57,252 nucleotides of DNA, from positions 1 to 57,252 of the forward strand of contig DAIDGT010000006.1 of assembly GCA_027459825.1 (NCBI GenBank), written 5' to 3'. Source of the DNA: a bacterium. Its GTDB lineage: Bacteria; Patescibacteriota; Dojkabacteria; JAKAPS01; JAJZLI01. A program made the position numbers and the translations under genes. The notes under the pieces are model-generated. The model worked only from the letters and a program-made list of their open reading frames with translations, did no database searches and was not told the DNA's origin. Of the stretch, positions 24,098 to 33,998 are shown piece after piece (position 1 is the first letter of the stretch; each line of letters opens with the position of its first letter).

Positions 24098-24718
24098 ATG
24101 ATGTATAATATATTATTAGATATGGAAGGAATTAATAGTACAGGTAAATATGAATTGAGTGGTGCTGATTTTTTAGCTGTTAGTAGAGGTCTCAATGAAA
24201 TGAGCCTATATAATCAAAAATTAAAAAATAAGCCAGTTAATAGTACTGCTGGTGTAGCAAGACGGCTGGGATTTAATTATCTGAGAACTACTGTAGGGGG
24301 TGTCTTTCAAGCAGTACAAGAAAATGGTGTTTTTGCATTTTCCCATGAATTTTTGGGTAGATATAATTTATATGTTCCTGCTATCTTATCACAGGAAGAT
24401 AGAAGGCTGATTGTTTTTTCTGATAATTTGAAATTAAATGTAGATAGAAAATTAGAAGATTTCCATTTGCATATGACTCAGGGAGATTATGATGATTTTA
24501 TATCTCGCGAAGTGGGAGAAATACAGAGGAGGTATCATGATAATTTACATGATTACTCTGATTTTTATGGTGGTGATAAGGTAGTTGATCTTGATGATTT
24601 TAGACCTGTACAAAAGATGAGGAAAGAAGAGCTCCTTGTACTACATGGAAATTTCCAGGCATTTGTTCATGGTGTTCATTCTGCCCATGAAATGTATGTG
24701 AATTTAGTCGATATATAA
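24098..24718 (+). CDS. unknown protein
   Basis: 206 residues, soluble, no recognised motif. The middle ([12 protein letters not shown]-type segments: [20 protein letters not shown]) and the His-rich C-terminus ([18 protein letters not shown]) stand out. Divergent from rpmE, single gene, followed by the MBL hydrolase promoter. One of several isolated hypotheticals sitting between housekeeping genes. Confidence 0.6.
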   Translation: MMYNILLDMEGINSTGKYELSGADFLAVSRGLNEMSLYNQKLKNKPVNSTAGVARRLGFNYLRTTVGGVFQAVQENGVFAFSHEFLGRYNLYVPAILSQEDRRLIVFSDNLKLNVDRKLEDFHLHMTQGDYDDFISREVGEIQRRYHDNLHDYSDFYGGDKVVDLDDFRPVQKMRKEELLVLHGNFQAFVHGVHSAHEMYVNLVDI

Positions 24719-24748
24719 TCAGTATGGTTTGATGCATATGATATATTT

Positions 24749-24757
24749 TGTTATACT
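24749..24757 (+). promoter_or_regulatory. extended -10 before MBL hydrolase
   Basis: TGT-TATACT with the hexamer at 24752-24757 lies 9 nt before the ATG at 24767, consistent with a leaderless or nearly leaderless mRNA. Confidence 0.5.
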
Positions 24758-24766
24758 ATATCTATT

Positions 24767-25429
24767 ATGAAAGACAGTGTGAATATTTCATATTTTGGAC
24801 AATCTTTTTTTAAAGTTTTTGACAAGAATAAAATTCTATATATTGATCCATATAATGCTATTGGTGGCTTAAGTGTTCCCACTCTGAAGGATAAAGTTGA
24901 TGTTCTTTTAATTTCTCATGAACATCATGATCATAATAATAGAAATTTTGCTTCTGATAGTACCTATGTAATATCTCATCCTGGAGAGTATGATTCTTCA
25001 AACATCTTAGTTCGCGGAGTTTTGTCTTTTCATGATAATGTTAAAGGTAAAGAGAGGGGAGAAAATGTCATGTACTCTTTCAACTTTAATGATATTAACT
25101 TTGTACACCTTGGGGATTTAGGGGAGAAGGAGTTATCTAATGAGCAAGTTGATGATCTTGGAGTTGTAAATGTTCTTTTTGTTCCTGTTGGAGGTAATTT
25201 TACAATTGATGCAAAAGATGCAGTTAATATAATAAATCAGCTCAATCCTAATATTATTATTCCAATGCATTATAAAACAGGAAATTTAGAAATTCCTTTA
25301 GCTCCTTTGAGTGATTTCTTAAATGAATTTGGTGGCGCTCATGAAGAGGTAGAGTCTCTAAAAGTAGATACTAATATGTTTCAGGATGAAGATTTTGAGA
25401 CTAGGGTTGTTGTCTTAAAAAACAATTGA
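24767..25429 (+). CDS. metallo-beta-lactamase-fold hydrolase (UPF0173/UlaG-like)
   Basis: 220 residues. Opens with SYFGQSFFKVFDKNKILYIDPY and has the metal-binding HEHHDHNN, HPGEYD, HLGDLGE and PMHYKTG segments in the right order for the UlaG-like branch of the MBL superfamily. Probably a metal-dependent hydrolase of an unknown small substrate. It overlaps the nagB-like gene by 4 bp (ATGA). Confidence 0.88.
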   Translation: MKDSVNISYFGQSFFKVFDKNKILYIDPYNAIGGLSVPTLKDKVDVLLISHEHHDHNNRNFASDSTYVISHPGEYDSSNILVRGVLSFHDNVKGKERGENVMYSFNFNDINFVHLGDLGEKELSNEQVDDLGVVNVLFVPVGGNFTIDAKDAVNIINQLNPNIIIPMHYKTGNLEIPLAPLSDFLNEFGGAHEEVESLKVDTNMFQDEDFETRVVVLKNN

Positions 25430-26175
25430 TGAAAATATATTCTCCCAATGTAAAAATTTTTGATGATGATTCTGATGTTGATAAGTATGCCTCTTCCTTT
25501 GTTATCAACCAGGTAGGGTCTAAACCTTATTCTGTTATTACTTTACCCACTGGGAGTACACCTTTGGGAATGTATACTCTTCTTTCTGATGCATATAGTG
25601 AAGGAAAAATTAGTTTTAGGTTTTCAATATTTTTTAATCTTGATGAATATTGGCCTATTAAGAAAAGTTCTCCTTCTAGTTACTATTATTATATGAATAC
25701 CAATTTCTTTAATAAAATTGACTCTCCTTGCAGTAATAGATTTATCCCTAATGGTGAAGCTAATGACCCAAATCTTGAGTCTGAAAAGTACAATAATTTA
25801 CTGGACAAATATGGGGAATCTGATCTTACTGTATTAGGTATTGGTCCAGGAAAGACTGCCCATATTGGTTTCAATGAAGTCGGTTCTGATTATAATTCTA
25901 AAACGAGGTATGTGCTTTTAAGTCAAGAAACTTATAATACAAATTTAAAATTTTTTAATAAAAAAGAGGATATGCCTATTGGTGCTATTACTCAAGGGAT
26001 TTCTAATATTTTAAACTCTAAGAAAATTATATTAATTGCAAAAGGTGCAAATAAAGCATGGGGAATAAATAGGGTTATTAATGGTCATATAGGGACAGAT
26101 GCGCCAGCTTCCTTTTTAAGGTATCACCCCGATGTAACTTTTATTCTTGATAAAGATGCATCAGAGATGCTTTAA
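25426..26175 (+). CDS. glucosamine-6-phosphate deaminase/6-phosphogluconolactonase family protein
   Basis: 249 residues. TLPTGSTPLGMYTLL binds the sugar phosphate, FNLDEYWPI carries the family Asp-Glu, and LGIGPGKTAHIGFNEVG replaces the usual GxGxDGHIAFNEP: His and Glu are kept but the Asp-Gly before His is changed. NagB would convert GlcN-6-P to Fru-6-P and ammonia (known). The altered DGH motif makes activity uncertain, so I give no symbol. Co-transcribed with the MBL gene. Confidence 0.78.
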   Translation: MMKIYSPNVKIFDDDSDVDKYASSFVINQVGSKPYSVITLPTGSTPLGMYTLLSDAYSEGKISFRFSIFFNLDEYWPIKKSSPSSYYYYMNTNFFNKIDSPCSNRFIPNGEANDPNLESEKYNNLLDKYGESDLTVLGIGPGKTAHIGFNEVGSDYNSKTRYVLLSQETYNTNLKFFNKKEDMPIGAITQGISNILNSKKIILIAKGANKAWGINRVINGHIGTDAPASFLRYHPDVTFILDKDASEML

Positions 26176-26246
26176 TATTTGTAGCTTTTATACTATTCTG
26201 GAAATTGATATACTCTATTTGTATTTTATTAAATCTTGCTTTTTTA

Positions 26247-27563
26247 ATGGATAGAGTTCCTCCTCAAAACACTGACGCTGAAAAATTTGTTATTGGTTCT
26301 ATACTTCTTTCAAAAGATATCCTGCTTGACGTTGTTGAAATTTTAAAACCAGAATTCTTTTATTCCTTGTCAAATCAAAAAATTTATGAAATTATTCTAT
26401 TACTTTTTTCTGAAGGTTCTCCGATAGATATAATGTCACTTAAGGCCCAGCTTAAGAAGAAAAAACTTTTAGAAAAGGTTGGGGGAGATGAATACCTTGC
26501 ATCTTTAGTTGAATCCAATGTAGGTATATCTTCTGCAGTGTATTATTCAAATATTGTTAAAGATGCATATATTAGAAGAGAACTGATAAGGATTTCGGGG
26601 GATATTGTGGATGTTTCCTTTAAAGAAGATACTTCTATTGCTGATGTTATAAATGAGGCTGAAAAAAAACTTTTTTCTGTAGCATCTTCTAATATTAAAA
26701 GTGATTTTGTCGCACTAAAAGATCTTTTAAAAGAAAGCTATAAACGTGCAGAAGAGGTTGAGAAAAGTAGAGATAAGCTTAGAGGTATTGTCAGTGGTTT
26801 TTCTGATTTGGATAACATATTGGGTGGTTTTCAAGAGTCTAATTTGATAATTGTTGCAGCAAGACCCTCTGTTGGAAAAACAGCTTTTCTTCTTGATATT
26901 GCAAGGCATGCAGCTCTAAAGTCTAGGAAAACTGTAGCCTTTTTTTCATTAGAAATGTCTAATGGAGAACTTACTGACAGACTTATATCATCTCAAGTTG
27001 GAATTAATTTGTGGGATTATAGAATGGGAAACATTGATTCGGATAAACTTGAAACTGTAGCTGATGCAATGGGTATTTTATCTGAAGCCGATTTGTTTAT
27101 CGATGATAGTCCTGGTCAATCCATTATGGAGATAAGAACGAAGGCTAGGAGGCTTGATATTGAAAATCATATTGATATGGTTATTGTTGACTATCTACAG
27201 TTAGCTTCTGGAACACCAACAGATAATAGAGTTCAGGAGGTTTCTGAAATTTCAAGATTTTTAAAAAACTTAGCAAGAGAATTAAAAGTTCCTGTTATTG
27301 CTGCATCTCAACTTTCGCGCGCAGTAGAGAATAGATCTTCTAGGATTCCTCAATTATCAGATTTAAGAGAATCTGGAGCAATTGAGCAGGACGCTGATGT
27401 TGTAGTTTTTTTACACAGAGAAGAATTATTTGAACCAGAGACTGAAAGAAAAGGAATAGCAGATGTAATTGTTGCAAAACATAGAAACGGTCCTACGGGT
27501 CAGGTAGAACTAAAATTCATTAAGGAGCAAGCTAGATTTGGTAACCTTGCAAAGGGACGATAA
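26247..27563 (+). CDS. dnaB: replicative DNA helicase DnaB
   Basis: About 438 residues from MDRVPPQNTDAEKFVIGSIL, the usual DnaB opening; an upstream ATG at 26205 would add 14 hydrophobic residues. N-terminal helical domain, linker, then the RecA-like ATPase: Walker A ARPSVGKTA, FFSLEMSNGEL, Walker B MVIVDYLQL, and SQLSRAVENR with the arginine-finger region. Unwinds DNA ahead of the fork as a hexamer. No intein is present. Confidence 0.96.
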   Translation: MDRVPPQNTDAEKFVIGSILLSKDILLDVVEILKPEFFYSLSNQKIYEIILLLFSEGSPIDIMSLKAQLKKKKLLEKVGGDEYLASLVESNVGISSAVYYSNIVKDAYIRRELIRISGDIVDVSFKEDTSIADVINEAEKKLFSVASSNIKSDFVALKDLLKESYKRAEEVEKSRDKLRGIVSGFSDLDNILGGFQESNLIIVAARPSVGKTAFLLDIARHAALKSRKTVAFFSLEMSNGELTDRLISSQVGINLWDYRMGNIDSDKLETVADAMGILSEADLFIDDSPGQSIMEIRTKARRLDIENHIDMVIVDYLQLASGTPTDNRVQEVSEISRFLKNLARELKVPVIAASQLSRAVENRSSRIPQLSDLRESGAIEQDADVVVFLHREELFEPETERKGIADVIVAKHRNGPTGQVELKFIKEQARFGNLAKGR

Positions 27564-27567
27564 TTTT

Positions 27568-28206
27568 TTATATTGCCAGTGGTCTTGCTAAAATTGTGGT
27601 TGGGTATGTATATCTTAGTTGTGTTCCATATAGAACTGGTGTGTTTGAGAAACGTATATTTAATCCCCCTTCTAATACACTTACCACATTAAATCTTGAC
27701 ATTATTGCATCGTATAAAGGTTTTGATGCCCATACTCTATCTGTGTATAACCTGCGTTGCGTATCTTCACCAAAAAGAGCTTTATTTTTACGACCAAAAC
27801 TAAATCGGGTTTCGTGAGTTCTTTCTGCTCCTCTGGTAATGTGTGCGCAATAAAATACATCTCCTTTTGTTTGGAGTCCAGTTATTTGTGTAAATCCCTG
27901 ATATAGTTGTGCTAATGCTATAGGATCCTCTCCTTGAAGGTGGAATTGTTTTGCATCCTCCTCTGCTAAGATTGTTGCTTGGTATCTAATTGCTTCTATA
28001 TCTAGCTCAGATGCATATTCTTCAGGATATGGTATATATCCCAACGATGATGCCATTAAACATATAATGGGGAAATCTTGCAGTGTTTCATCATTACGAT
28101 CTTTTCTAAATTCATCAAGTCTTCTTGCTATTAATTTTTCTGATGGTGATAGATTATGTGATGGACCATATTCTTCTGGTATCATATTTTCACCGAATTC
28201 TAGCAT
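27568..28206 (-). CDS. unknown protein
   Basis: 212 residues, soluble, acidic N-terminus (PEEYGPSHNLSPSEKLIARR) and a C-terminal half with several Arg/Tyr-rich strands (RRLYTDRVWASKPLYDA, NIRFSNTPVLYGTQLRYTY). Not recognised. It lies alone on the minus strand between dnaB (4 bp away, convergent) and recA (divergent). Confidence 0.6.
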   Translation of the reverse strand: MLEFGENMIPEEYGPSHNLSPSEKLIARRLDEFRKDRNDETLQDFPIICLMASSLGYIPYPEEYASELDIEAIRYQATILAEEDAKQFHLQGEDPIALAQLYQGFTQITGLQTKGDVFYCAHITRGAERTHETRFSFGRKNKALFGEDTQRRLYTDRVWASKPLYDAIMSRFNVVSVLEGGLNIRFSNTPVLYGTQLRYTYPTTILARPLAI

Positions 28207-28297
28207 ATTTTTCTATTTTTGCATATGTTTTGTGGATATTATTTATACTTTTGTTTTGTTATAATGATTTAGAAATTTATATTAGATATATTAATTT

Positions 28298-29326
28298 ATG
28301 GCAAAAACTAATGATCCTAAAAAAGACACGCAGCAAAGTTCATCAACTTCTTTTGATAAGGATGAAACTTTAAAGATAGCTATAAGTCAAATTGAAAAGC
28401 AATATGGTTCTGGATCCATTATGAAGCTTGGTGATCGTCCAAAGGAAAAGGTTGATGTTTACAAAACGGGAGCAATATCTCTTGATTATGCGCTTGGGGT
28501 TGGAGGAATACCTAGAGGTAGAATTGTAGAGATATATGGACCGGAAAGTAGTGGAAAGACTACTTTAGCTCTAAGTATTATTGCTGAAGCTCAACGAGAA
28601 GGTGGAAGAGCAGTATATATAGATGCAGAACATGCCCTAGATCCTAATTATGCAAAGAATATTGGTGTTGATATTGATAATCTGTTTCTATCTCAGCCTG
28701 ATTACGGTGAGCAAGCTTTGGAAATAGTAGAAACTCTAATTAGGTCAGGATCTATTGATATTGTTGTTGTAGATTCAGTTGCTGCGCTTACCCCTAAATC
28801 TGAAATAGAAGGAGAGATGGGGGATGCATCAATGGGAACTCAAGCTAGGCTTATGAGTCAGGCCATGAGAAAACTTACATCTATTGCTTCAAGATCAAAG
28901 TGTACAATTATCTTTATAAATCAGCTTAGAATGAAGATTGGTGTTATGTTTGGAAATCCTGAGACTACAACTGGTGGAAATGCTCTGAAATTTTATTCTT
29001 CAGTTAGAATAGATGTTAGGAGAAAGGAAAGGATTACTAAAGGTGAAGAAATTATAGGTCATCAAGTTATTGCAAAAGTTGTTAAAAACAAAATGGCTCC
29101 TCCTTTTAAAGAGGCTACATTTGAAATAATTTTTCCGTATGGTATTTCTAAGGAAGGCGCTTTAATTGATACTGCAGTGAAACTTGATATACTTCAGAGA
29201 TCAGGTGCTTGGTTTAAGATGGGGGATAAGCAAATTGCGCAGGGAAAGGAGGCATTGAGAGATCTACTAAAGGAAGATAAAAATCTATATAAATCTCTTG
29301 AGAGTGCTGTAAGATCAAAATTTTAA
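28298..29326 (+). CDS. recA: recombinase RecA
   Basis: 342 residues. Walker [10 protein letters not shown], Walker [13 protein letters not shown], the loop-2 region [27 protein letters not shown] and the C-terminal domain are all intact. It pairs homologous DNA and triggers LexA-type self-cleavage (known). A TTGTTATAATG extended -10 lies about 35 nt upstream. First gene of recA-recJ-rsh-def. Confidence 0.97.
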   Translation: MAKTNDPKKDTQQSSSTSFDKDETLKIAISQIEKQYGSGSIMKLGDRPKEKVDVYKTGAISLDYALGVGGIPRGRIVEIYGPESSGKTTLALSIIAEAQREGGRAVYIDAEHALDPNYAKNIGVDIDNLFLSQPDYGEQALEIVETLIRSGSIDIVVVDSVAALTPKSEIEGEMGDASMGTQARLMSQAMRKLTSIASRSKCTIIFINQLRMKIGVMFGNPETTTGGNALKFYSSVRIDVRRKERITKGEEIIGHQVIAKVVKNKMAPPFKEATFEIIFPYGISKEGALIDTAVKLDILQRSGAWFKMGDKQIAQGKEALRDLLKEDKNLYKSLESAVRSKF

Positions 29327-29332
29327 TAAAAT

Positions 29333-30982
29333 ATGTCTTTGTGGCAAATTGCACCCAAAATTCCACCTTCTCTTCATTATCATGGATTGGATAAAATAAC
29401 TTCACAGCTTTTATATAACAGGGGGGTTATGCCTGATGATGCTAAATCATTTCTTCTTGCAGACACATATTATGACTCGATGCTTTTTACAGATATGGGT
29501 AAGGTTGTAGAACGAATTAGGTTGGCAGTATCTAGTAGTGAAAAGATACTAGTTTATGGTGATTATGATGTAGATGGGATATGTGCAGTCTCAATACTCT
29601 GGGATTATTTATATACAAAAATGCATGCCAATGTGATTCCTTTTATCCCATCACGATTTAATGACGGTTATGGTCTTTCACAAAAACAGGTAGATAAATT
29701 TATTTCAGACGGTACATCTTTAATAATTACAGTTGATTGTGGCATTACTGCTGTATCTGTTGCAGAACATATAAAAAAACTTGGTATTGATCTTATCGTT
29801 ACAGATCATCATCATCCAAAAGATGAATTGCCAGATTGCTTTGCTATTATACATCCTCAAAGAGGATACCCTTTTCAAGAAATTACAGGGAGTGCAGTTG
29901 CGTATAAGTTAATTCAGGCTATTTCTGGTAATTTAGATACTACAGAATATATGGACTTAGTAGCATTATCTACTATTTGTGATATTGTTGATTTAAAATC
30001 AGAAAACCGATCTTTTGTAAAATCTGGGCTCAAGGTTATTAATAGTAAAAAAAGAGTTGGAATAGCCAAATTAATGGAGATATCAAATATTGATTTTGTA
30101 GATGTATACCATATAGGGTATATACTGGGTCCTAAAATAAATGCTAGTGGTAGAATTTATGATGCGTTTGATGGATTGCGACTTCTTAGTACTAAAAAGG
30201 AAGAATATGCTCATCTTTTGGCTGTAAAACTTGATAATCTTAACAAAGAAAGAAAAAAATTATTAGAGGATACTCTCTCTAGTATTATCCCAAAGATTGA
30301 TAGTAGTCTAGATTTTAATCTTGTTGTCTCAGATGACTGGCATGAAGGCATTATTGGACTTGTTGCAGGAAGAATAACAGAAGTTTCAAATAGACCATCA
30401 ATAGTTCTTACAAAAAAAACAAAAGATTTATACATAGGTTCTGCGCGGAGTGTAAATGGATTCAATATAGTTAATTACTTAGAGAAAAATTCATCTCTAC
30501 TTGAGGGGTTTGGGGGACATACTGCTGCTGCTGGGCTTCAGATAAAACAAAAAAATATACCAATATTGAAAAAATCCTTAGAGACAGATGCTAGTCAATT
30601 TTTTAAAAATGTTACAAAGGAGAAAACTATTAATATAGATGATGTTGTTTCTATGTCAAATGTAAATGAATCTTTATATGACGAAATTAATACATTGTCA
30701 CCATTCGGAAAGGGAAATCCTATTCCTGTTTTTTTAATGCAGGGGGTTAAAATTTTATCTGCATATAATGTAGGTAAATCAAATGAATTTTTAAAGATGA
30801 AGTTGACTGATAAAGATGGAGATAGTATTTTTGATGCCATATGGTTTACCCCAAATTTAACTACAGATATTCTATCAACTCTTGCATATATTGATATTGT
30901 TTTCTCTTTAAATAAAAATGTATGGGGGAATGTGTCTAAGATTGAATTTAGAATAATAGATCTAAAACCTTCTGTTTTTTAA
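29333..30982 (+). CDS. recJ: single-strand-specific exonuclease RecJ
   Basis: 549 residues. DHH-family motifs are present: GDYDVDGICAVSIL, IITVDCGI, VTDHHHP, GPKINASGR and the DHHA1 part with GFGGHTAAAGLQI. It degrades single-stranded DNA 5' to 3' in recombination and repair. 6 bp after recA. Confidence 0.94.
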   Translation: MSLWQIAPKIPPSLHYHGLDKITSQLLYNRGVMPDDAKSFLLADTYYDSMLFTDMGKVVERIRLAVSSSEKILVYGDYDVDGICAVSILWDYLYTKMHANVIPFIPSRFNDGYGLSQKQVDKFISDGTSLIITVDCGITAVSVAEHIKKLGIDLIVTDHHHPKDELPDCFAIIHPQRGYPFQEITGSAVAYKLIQAISGNLDTTEYMDLVALSTICDIVDLKSENRSFVKSGLKVINSKKRVGIAKLMEISNIDFVDVYHIGYILGPKINASGRIYDAFDGLRLLSTKKEEYAHLLAVKLDNLNKERKKLLEDTLSSIIPKIDSSLDFNLVVSDDWHEGIIGLVAGRITEVSNRPSIVLTKKTKDLYIGSARSVNGFNIVNYLEKNSSLLEGFGGHTAAAGLQIKQKNIPILKKSLETDASQFFKNVTKEKTINIDDVVSMSNVNESLYDEINTLSPFGKGNPIPVFLMQGVKILSAYNVGKSNEFLKMKLTDKDGDSIFDAIWFTPNLTTDILSTLAYIDIVFSLNKNVWGNVSKIEFRIIDLKPSVF

Positions 30983-30994
30983 TGGTGTATCGTA

Positions 30995-31000
30995 TATAAT
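30995..31000 (+). promoter_or_regulatory. -10 element before rsh
   Basis: TATAAT ends 8 nt before the rsh ATG at 31009, so besides read-through from recA-recJ the gene can have its own leaderless transcript. Confidence 0.5.
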
Positions 31001-31008
31001 AGATACCT

Positions 31009-32934
31009 ATGAAATTTTCATCTTTTCAAAATTTACTTGAATATATTAAGCAGAAAGGTGTCAGAGTTGATATACATCTTTTAAGGAAAATGTATGGTGT
31101 ACTTTCTTCGTATACAGAAGATTCAAGTGATCTGACTCTTGTGTTTAATTTATCTCGGCTTTTAATAGATTTTGGGTTTGATGGTGATGTTATTATTGCT
31201 TCATTAGGTCTCTCTTCTTCCTGTAATAGTGAGGTTTTTTTTAGAATTGTTGAAGAACAAATATCTGTGTATGTGTCAGATTTAATAAAAGGATTTTTTA
31301 GGCTTTATGAGATTGGGGAGAGACCTTCAGATTTGCAGAATCAAAACTTAGAAGGACTAAAAAAAATATTGATTTCTTCTTCTTTTAATATATACGCTCT
31401 AGTTTTGTATATTACTGAAAGATTATTATTTGTGTCTTTTCCTGAGCTATTTATGCAGGATAGAAATGAGATTGTCTATGCAAACGATAATTTGAGTATA
31501 TACTCATCGATAGCAGAGTACCTTGGAATGAATGCATTAAAATCTTCCATAGACGATGCTTCATTTAAAATTTTAGAAAAAGAAAAATATAACTCTATAG
31601 AGAGGTTTGTCTTTTCAGAAAATATTTCTTTTTCGGAGTATTTGCGTAACGTTGAAAGGTCTCTTAATAGTGTATTAAAGGATGTTAAGATTAGGGGTCA
31701 AATTTTTGGAAGGAAAAAAAGTACTTATAGTATTTATAAAAAAGTATTAAAAAGAAAAGGTTTTTTTGATGTCTCATATATAAAAAATTTCAGTGATATA
31801 TATGCTTTTACTATTCTTGTGAGTAATGTTGAGGAATGTTATAAGGTTTTAGGCGCATGCAATTCTCATTTTATTAGTATTAAGGAGAAATTTGATGATT
31901 ATATTGTAAATCCAAAGCCTAATGGGTTTAAGGCGTTACAAACATCTTTACATATTTTAGGAGATGTTGTTGAGATTCAAATAAAGACAGAGGAAATGCA
32001 TAATTTTAATGAGTATGGAGGTGCTTCTCATATAGGGTATAAAGGGGCAAAAAATGCTTCGTGGGCATTAATGTTATCAAAGCTTGTGAATAAAGAAGGT
32101 TCCTTAGATATAAAGGAAGTTTTATCTGATAAAATTTTTGTTTTCACACCGGGAAATCTTGTAAAGGAGCTTGATATTGGGGCAACTCCCGTTGATTTTG
32201 CTTATTCTGTACATACTAAAATTGGGAATTCATGTATTGGCGCTAAGGTAAATGGGAAAATGGTTTCTTTGGATAGTAAACTTAAAACGGGGGATATTGT
32301 TGAGATACTAACAGATAAAAATAGAAAAGTCCCAAATGAAGAATGGTTAAATTTTGTTGTGATGTCTTCTACAAAAAAATTTATTAAAAAATTTGTTAGA
32401 GAATCTGTGGTTACTAACACTGAAAATACTATTAAGAAGAATATTCAGTTTGATAGAGTAAGGGTTGATGATATTTTAAAGACTGAAAAAAAAATATCTA
32501 AAGATATTGGTTATAAAGTAATGGTAAAGGGAGTTGTTGGACTCAAAACTGAACTTGCCCATTGTTGTAATCCAGAGTTTGGAGACAATATTGTTGGAAG
32601 AGTTACTATTGAAGGATTGATCAAGATACATAAATCTTCTTGTAAAAGTATTTCAGACAGTACATTAGGAGTTTTTGATGCTTATTGGTATAGAGAAGAT
32701 AGTCAGGGGAGTGGTGCTTTTGTTATTCATGGAAAAGATAGAGTTGGTATATTAAAAGAGATAACTAATGTTCTATCTGAAAATAATATAAATATTTTAT
32801 ATCTTAATACAAATACTTATGATGACAAATTTGACATAGAGGTTGGTTTTAATCTTTTATCAAAGATTGATTTATCTGATATAATGAAGAAAATTTTGGG
32901 TATAAAATCAGTAAAATCGGTAAATATTATATGA
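31009..32934 (+). CDS. RelA/SpoT homologue with lost HD hydrolase centre
   Basis: 641 residues with the full RSH plan: an N-terminal helical domain where the HD hydrolase should be, a synthetase domain (about 220-350), TGS (about 375-440, VFTPGNLVKELDIGATPVDF), and a C-terminal ACT. The hydrolase HDxxED motif is replaced by SLGLSSSCNS, so no (p)ppGpp hydrolysis is expected. The synthetase keeps RKKSTYSIYKK and EIQIKTEEMHNFNEYGGASH, but the usual R in DxxAxRI is Thr (DIYAFTILV) and NGYxSLHT reads NGFKALQT. It may be a synthetase-only or weak enzyme. Overlaps def by 4 bp. Confidence 0.88.
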   Translation: MKFSSFQNLLEYIKQKGVRVDIHLLRKMYGVLSSYTEDSSDLTLVFNLSRLLIDFGFDGDVIIASLGLSSSCNSEVFFRIVEEQISVYVSDLIKGFFRLYEIGERPSDLQNQNLEGLKKILISSSFNIYALVLYITERLLFVSFPELFMQDRNEIVYANDNLSIYSSIAEYLGMNALKSSIDDASFKILEKEKYNSIERFVFSENISFSEYLRNVERSLNSVLKDVKIRGQIFGRKKSTYSIYKKVLKRKGFFDVSYIKNFSDIYAFTILVSNVEECYKVLGACNSHFISIKEKFDDYIVNPKPNGFKALQTSLHILGDVVEIQIKTEEMHNFNEYGGASHIGYKGAKNASWALMLSKLVNKEGSLDIKEVLSDKIFVFTPGNLVKELDIGATPVDFAYSVHTKIGNSCIGAKVNGKMVSLDSKLKTGDIVEILTDKNRKVPNEEWLNFVVMSSTKKFIKKFVRESVVTNTENTIKKNIQFDRVRVDDILKTEKKISKDIGYKVMVKGVVGLKTELAHCCNPEFGDNIVGRVTIEGLIKIHKSSCKSISDSTLGVFDAYWYREDSQGSGAFVIHGKDRVGILKEITNVLSENNINILYLNTNTYDDKFDIEVGFNLLSKIDLSDIMKKILGIKSVKSVNII

Positions 32935-33434
32935 TCAGAGTTGTTGAAATTGGAGATCCTTTGCTTAAAAAAAAGTCTCAAAATATTATTAAATTTGATT
33001 CTAATTTGAAATTATTAATTTCAAATATGATAGATTATGGTAAATCTGTAAGTAACTGTATTGGCCTAGCTGCGTGTCAGGCAGGTAAACTTATGAGGGT
33101 ATCTGTAATTAACATTGATGGGGTTTGGGAAGCAATTATAAATCCTAAAATTTTATATAAAAGTGGTGATATGAGTACAGAATGGGAAGGTTGTATGAGC
33201 TTAAAGGATGGTAATCTGTTTGGCAAGGTAAAAAGGTCCAAAAGTGTTATTGTTGAGTATTATGATGAGTATGGAAAAAGACAAGTTGTTAAGTATGAAG
33301 GATTATTTTCCCACTTAATACAGCATGAAGTGGATCATATGGATGGTCTAGTTTTCATTGACAGAATGAAAGATCCTAAAAAATTACTTACGGATCATGA
33401 AATTGAAGCATTAATAGGTGATGATAAAAAATAG
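32931..33434 (+). CDS. def: peptide deformylase
   Basis: 167 residues. The three motifs are present: CIGLAACQ (GxGLAAxQ), EGCMS (EGCLS) and QHEVDHMDG with the metal-binding HExxH. It removes the formyl group from new proteins at the ribosome. Start codon overlaps the rsh stop (ATGA). Confidence 0.94.
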   Translation: MIRVVEIGDPLLKKKSQNIIKFDSNLKLLISNMIDYGKSVSNCIGLAACQAGKLMRVSVINIDGVWEAIINPKILYKSGDMSTEWEGCMSLKDGNLFGKVKRSKSVIVEYYDEYGKRQVVKYEGLFSHLIQHEVDHMDGLVFIDRMKDPKKLLTDHEIEALIGDDKK

Positions 33435-33658
33435 TGATATTAATTGGCTTTTTAACTACAATATTGTTTGTGTATAAATAAATTTCAGTATTTGTTTTTA
33501 TTGTTGTTACAGTGTTTTTTGTGTGTTGTATTTAAAATATTGCAATTAAATAAGGCTTTCTATATACTCTTTGTTAGAAATACTTTTAGATACAGAGTTT
33601 TTAATGTCGACTGAAAAACTAGTGTATCTGATAGCTATAAAAGGGAGGTGTATTTTTT

Positions 33659-33931
33659 ATGTTGAAAAGTCAATTAGCAGAAAAGGTTGCTTCCAGCACT
33701 GGTCTTACAAAGAAAGCTGCAGCTCAAGCTATAGATGCTTTCCTTGCTGTAGTAACAGAATCTTTACAAAAAGGAGATGATGTTCTTTTAACAGGTTTTG
33801 GAAAATTTGAAGTTAGAGTAAGATCTTCAAGAGAAGGAAGAAAACCACAAACAGGAGCTAAAATTCAAATTCCTGCAACAAAAACACCAGCTTTTAGAGC
33901 AGGTAAGGCTTTAAAAATGGCTGTAAAATAA
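33659..33931 (+). CDS. hup: HU-family DNA-binding protein
   Basis: 90 residues. MLKSQLAEKVASSTGLTKKAAAQAIDAF and GFGKFEVRVRSSREGRKPQTG ... KTPAFRAGKALK form the complete HU fold with its DNA-binding arm. It is one of the few genes here with a strong Shine-Dalgarno (AGGGAGGTG), which fits high expression. The 224 bp before it is AT-rich with no other gene. An intrinsic terminator follows. Confidence 0.96.
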   Translation: MLKSQLAEKVASSTGLTKKAAAQAIDAFLAVVTESLQKGDDVLLTGFGKFEVRVRSSREGRKPQTGAKIQIPATKTPAFRAGKALKMAVK

Positions 33932-33956
33932 GTTTGATTTTGATAATTTTAATAGA

Positions 33957-33990
33957 AATAAATCCCGCATAGAAGTGGGATTTATTTTTT
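33957..33990. terminator. bidirectional intrinsic terminator
   Basis: AATAAATCCC (33957-33966) and GGGATTTATT (33977-33986) form a 10-bp stem with a 10-nt loop, followed by a T run. On the minus strand a T-rich stretch also follows, so it can end both the HU gene and the convergent gene at 33999. Confidence 0.88.
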
Positions 33991-33998
33991 ATATAGAT

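Noticed and set aside
32925-32940. UGA read as glycine, as in some CPR lineages
   Set aside because: rsh ends in TGA exactly where def starts (ATGA), and several other genes end in TGA at natural C-termini.
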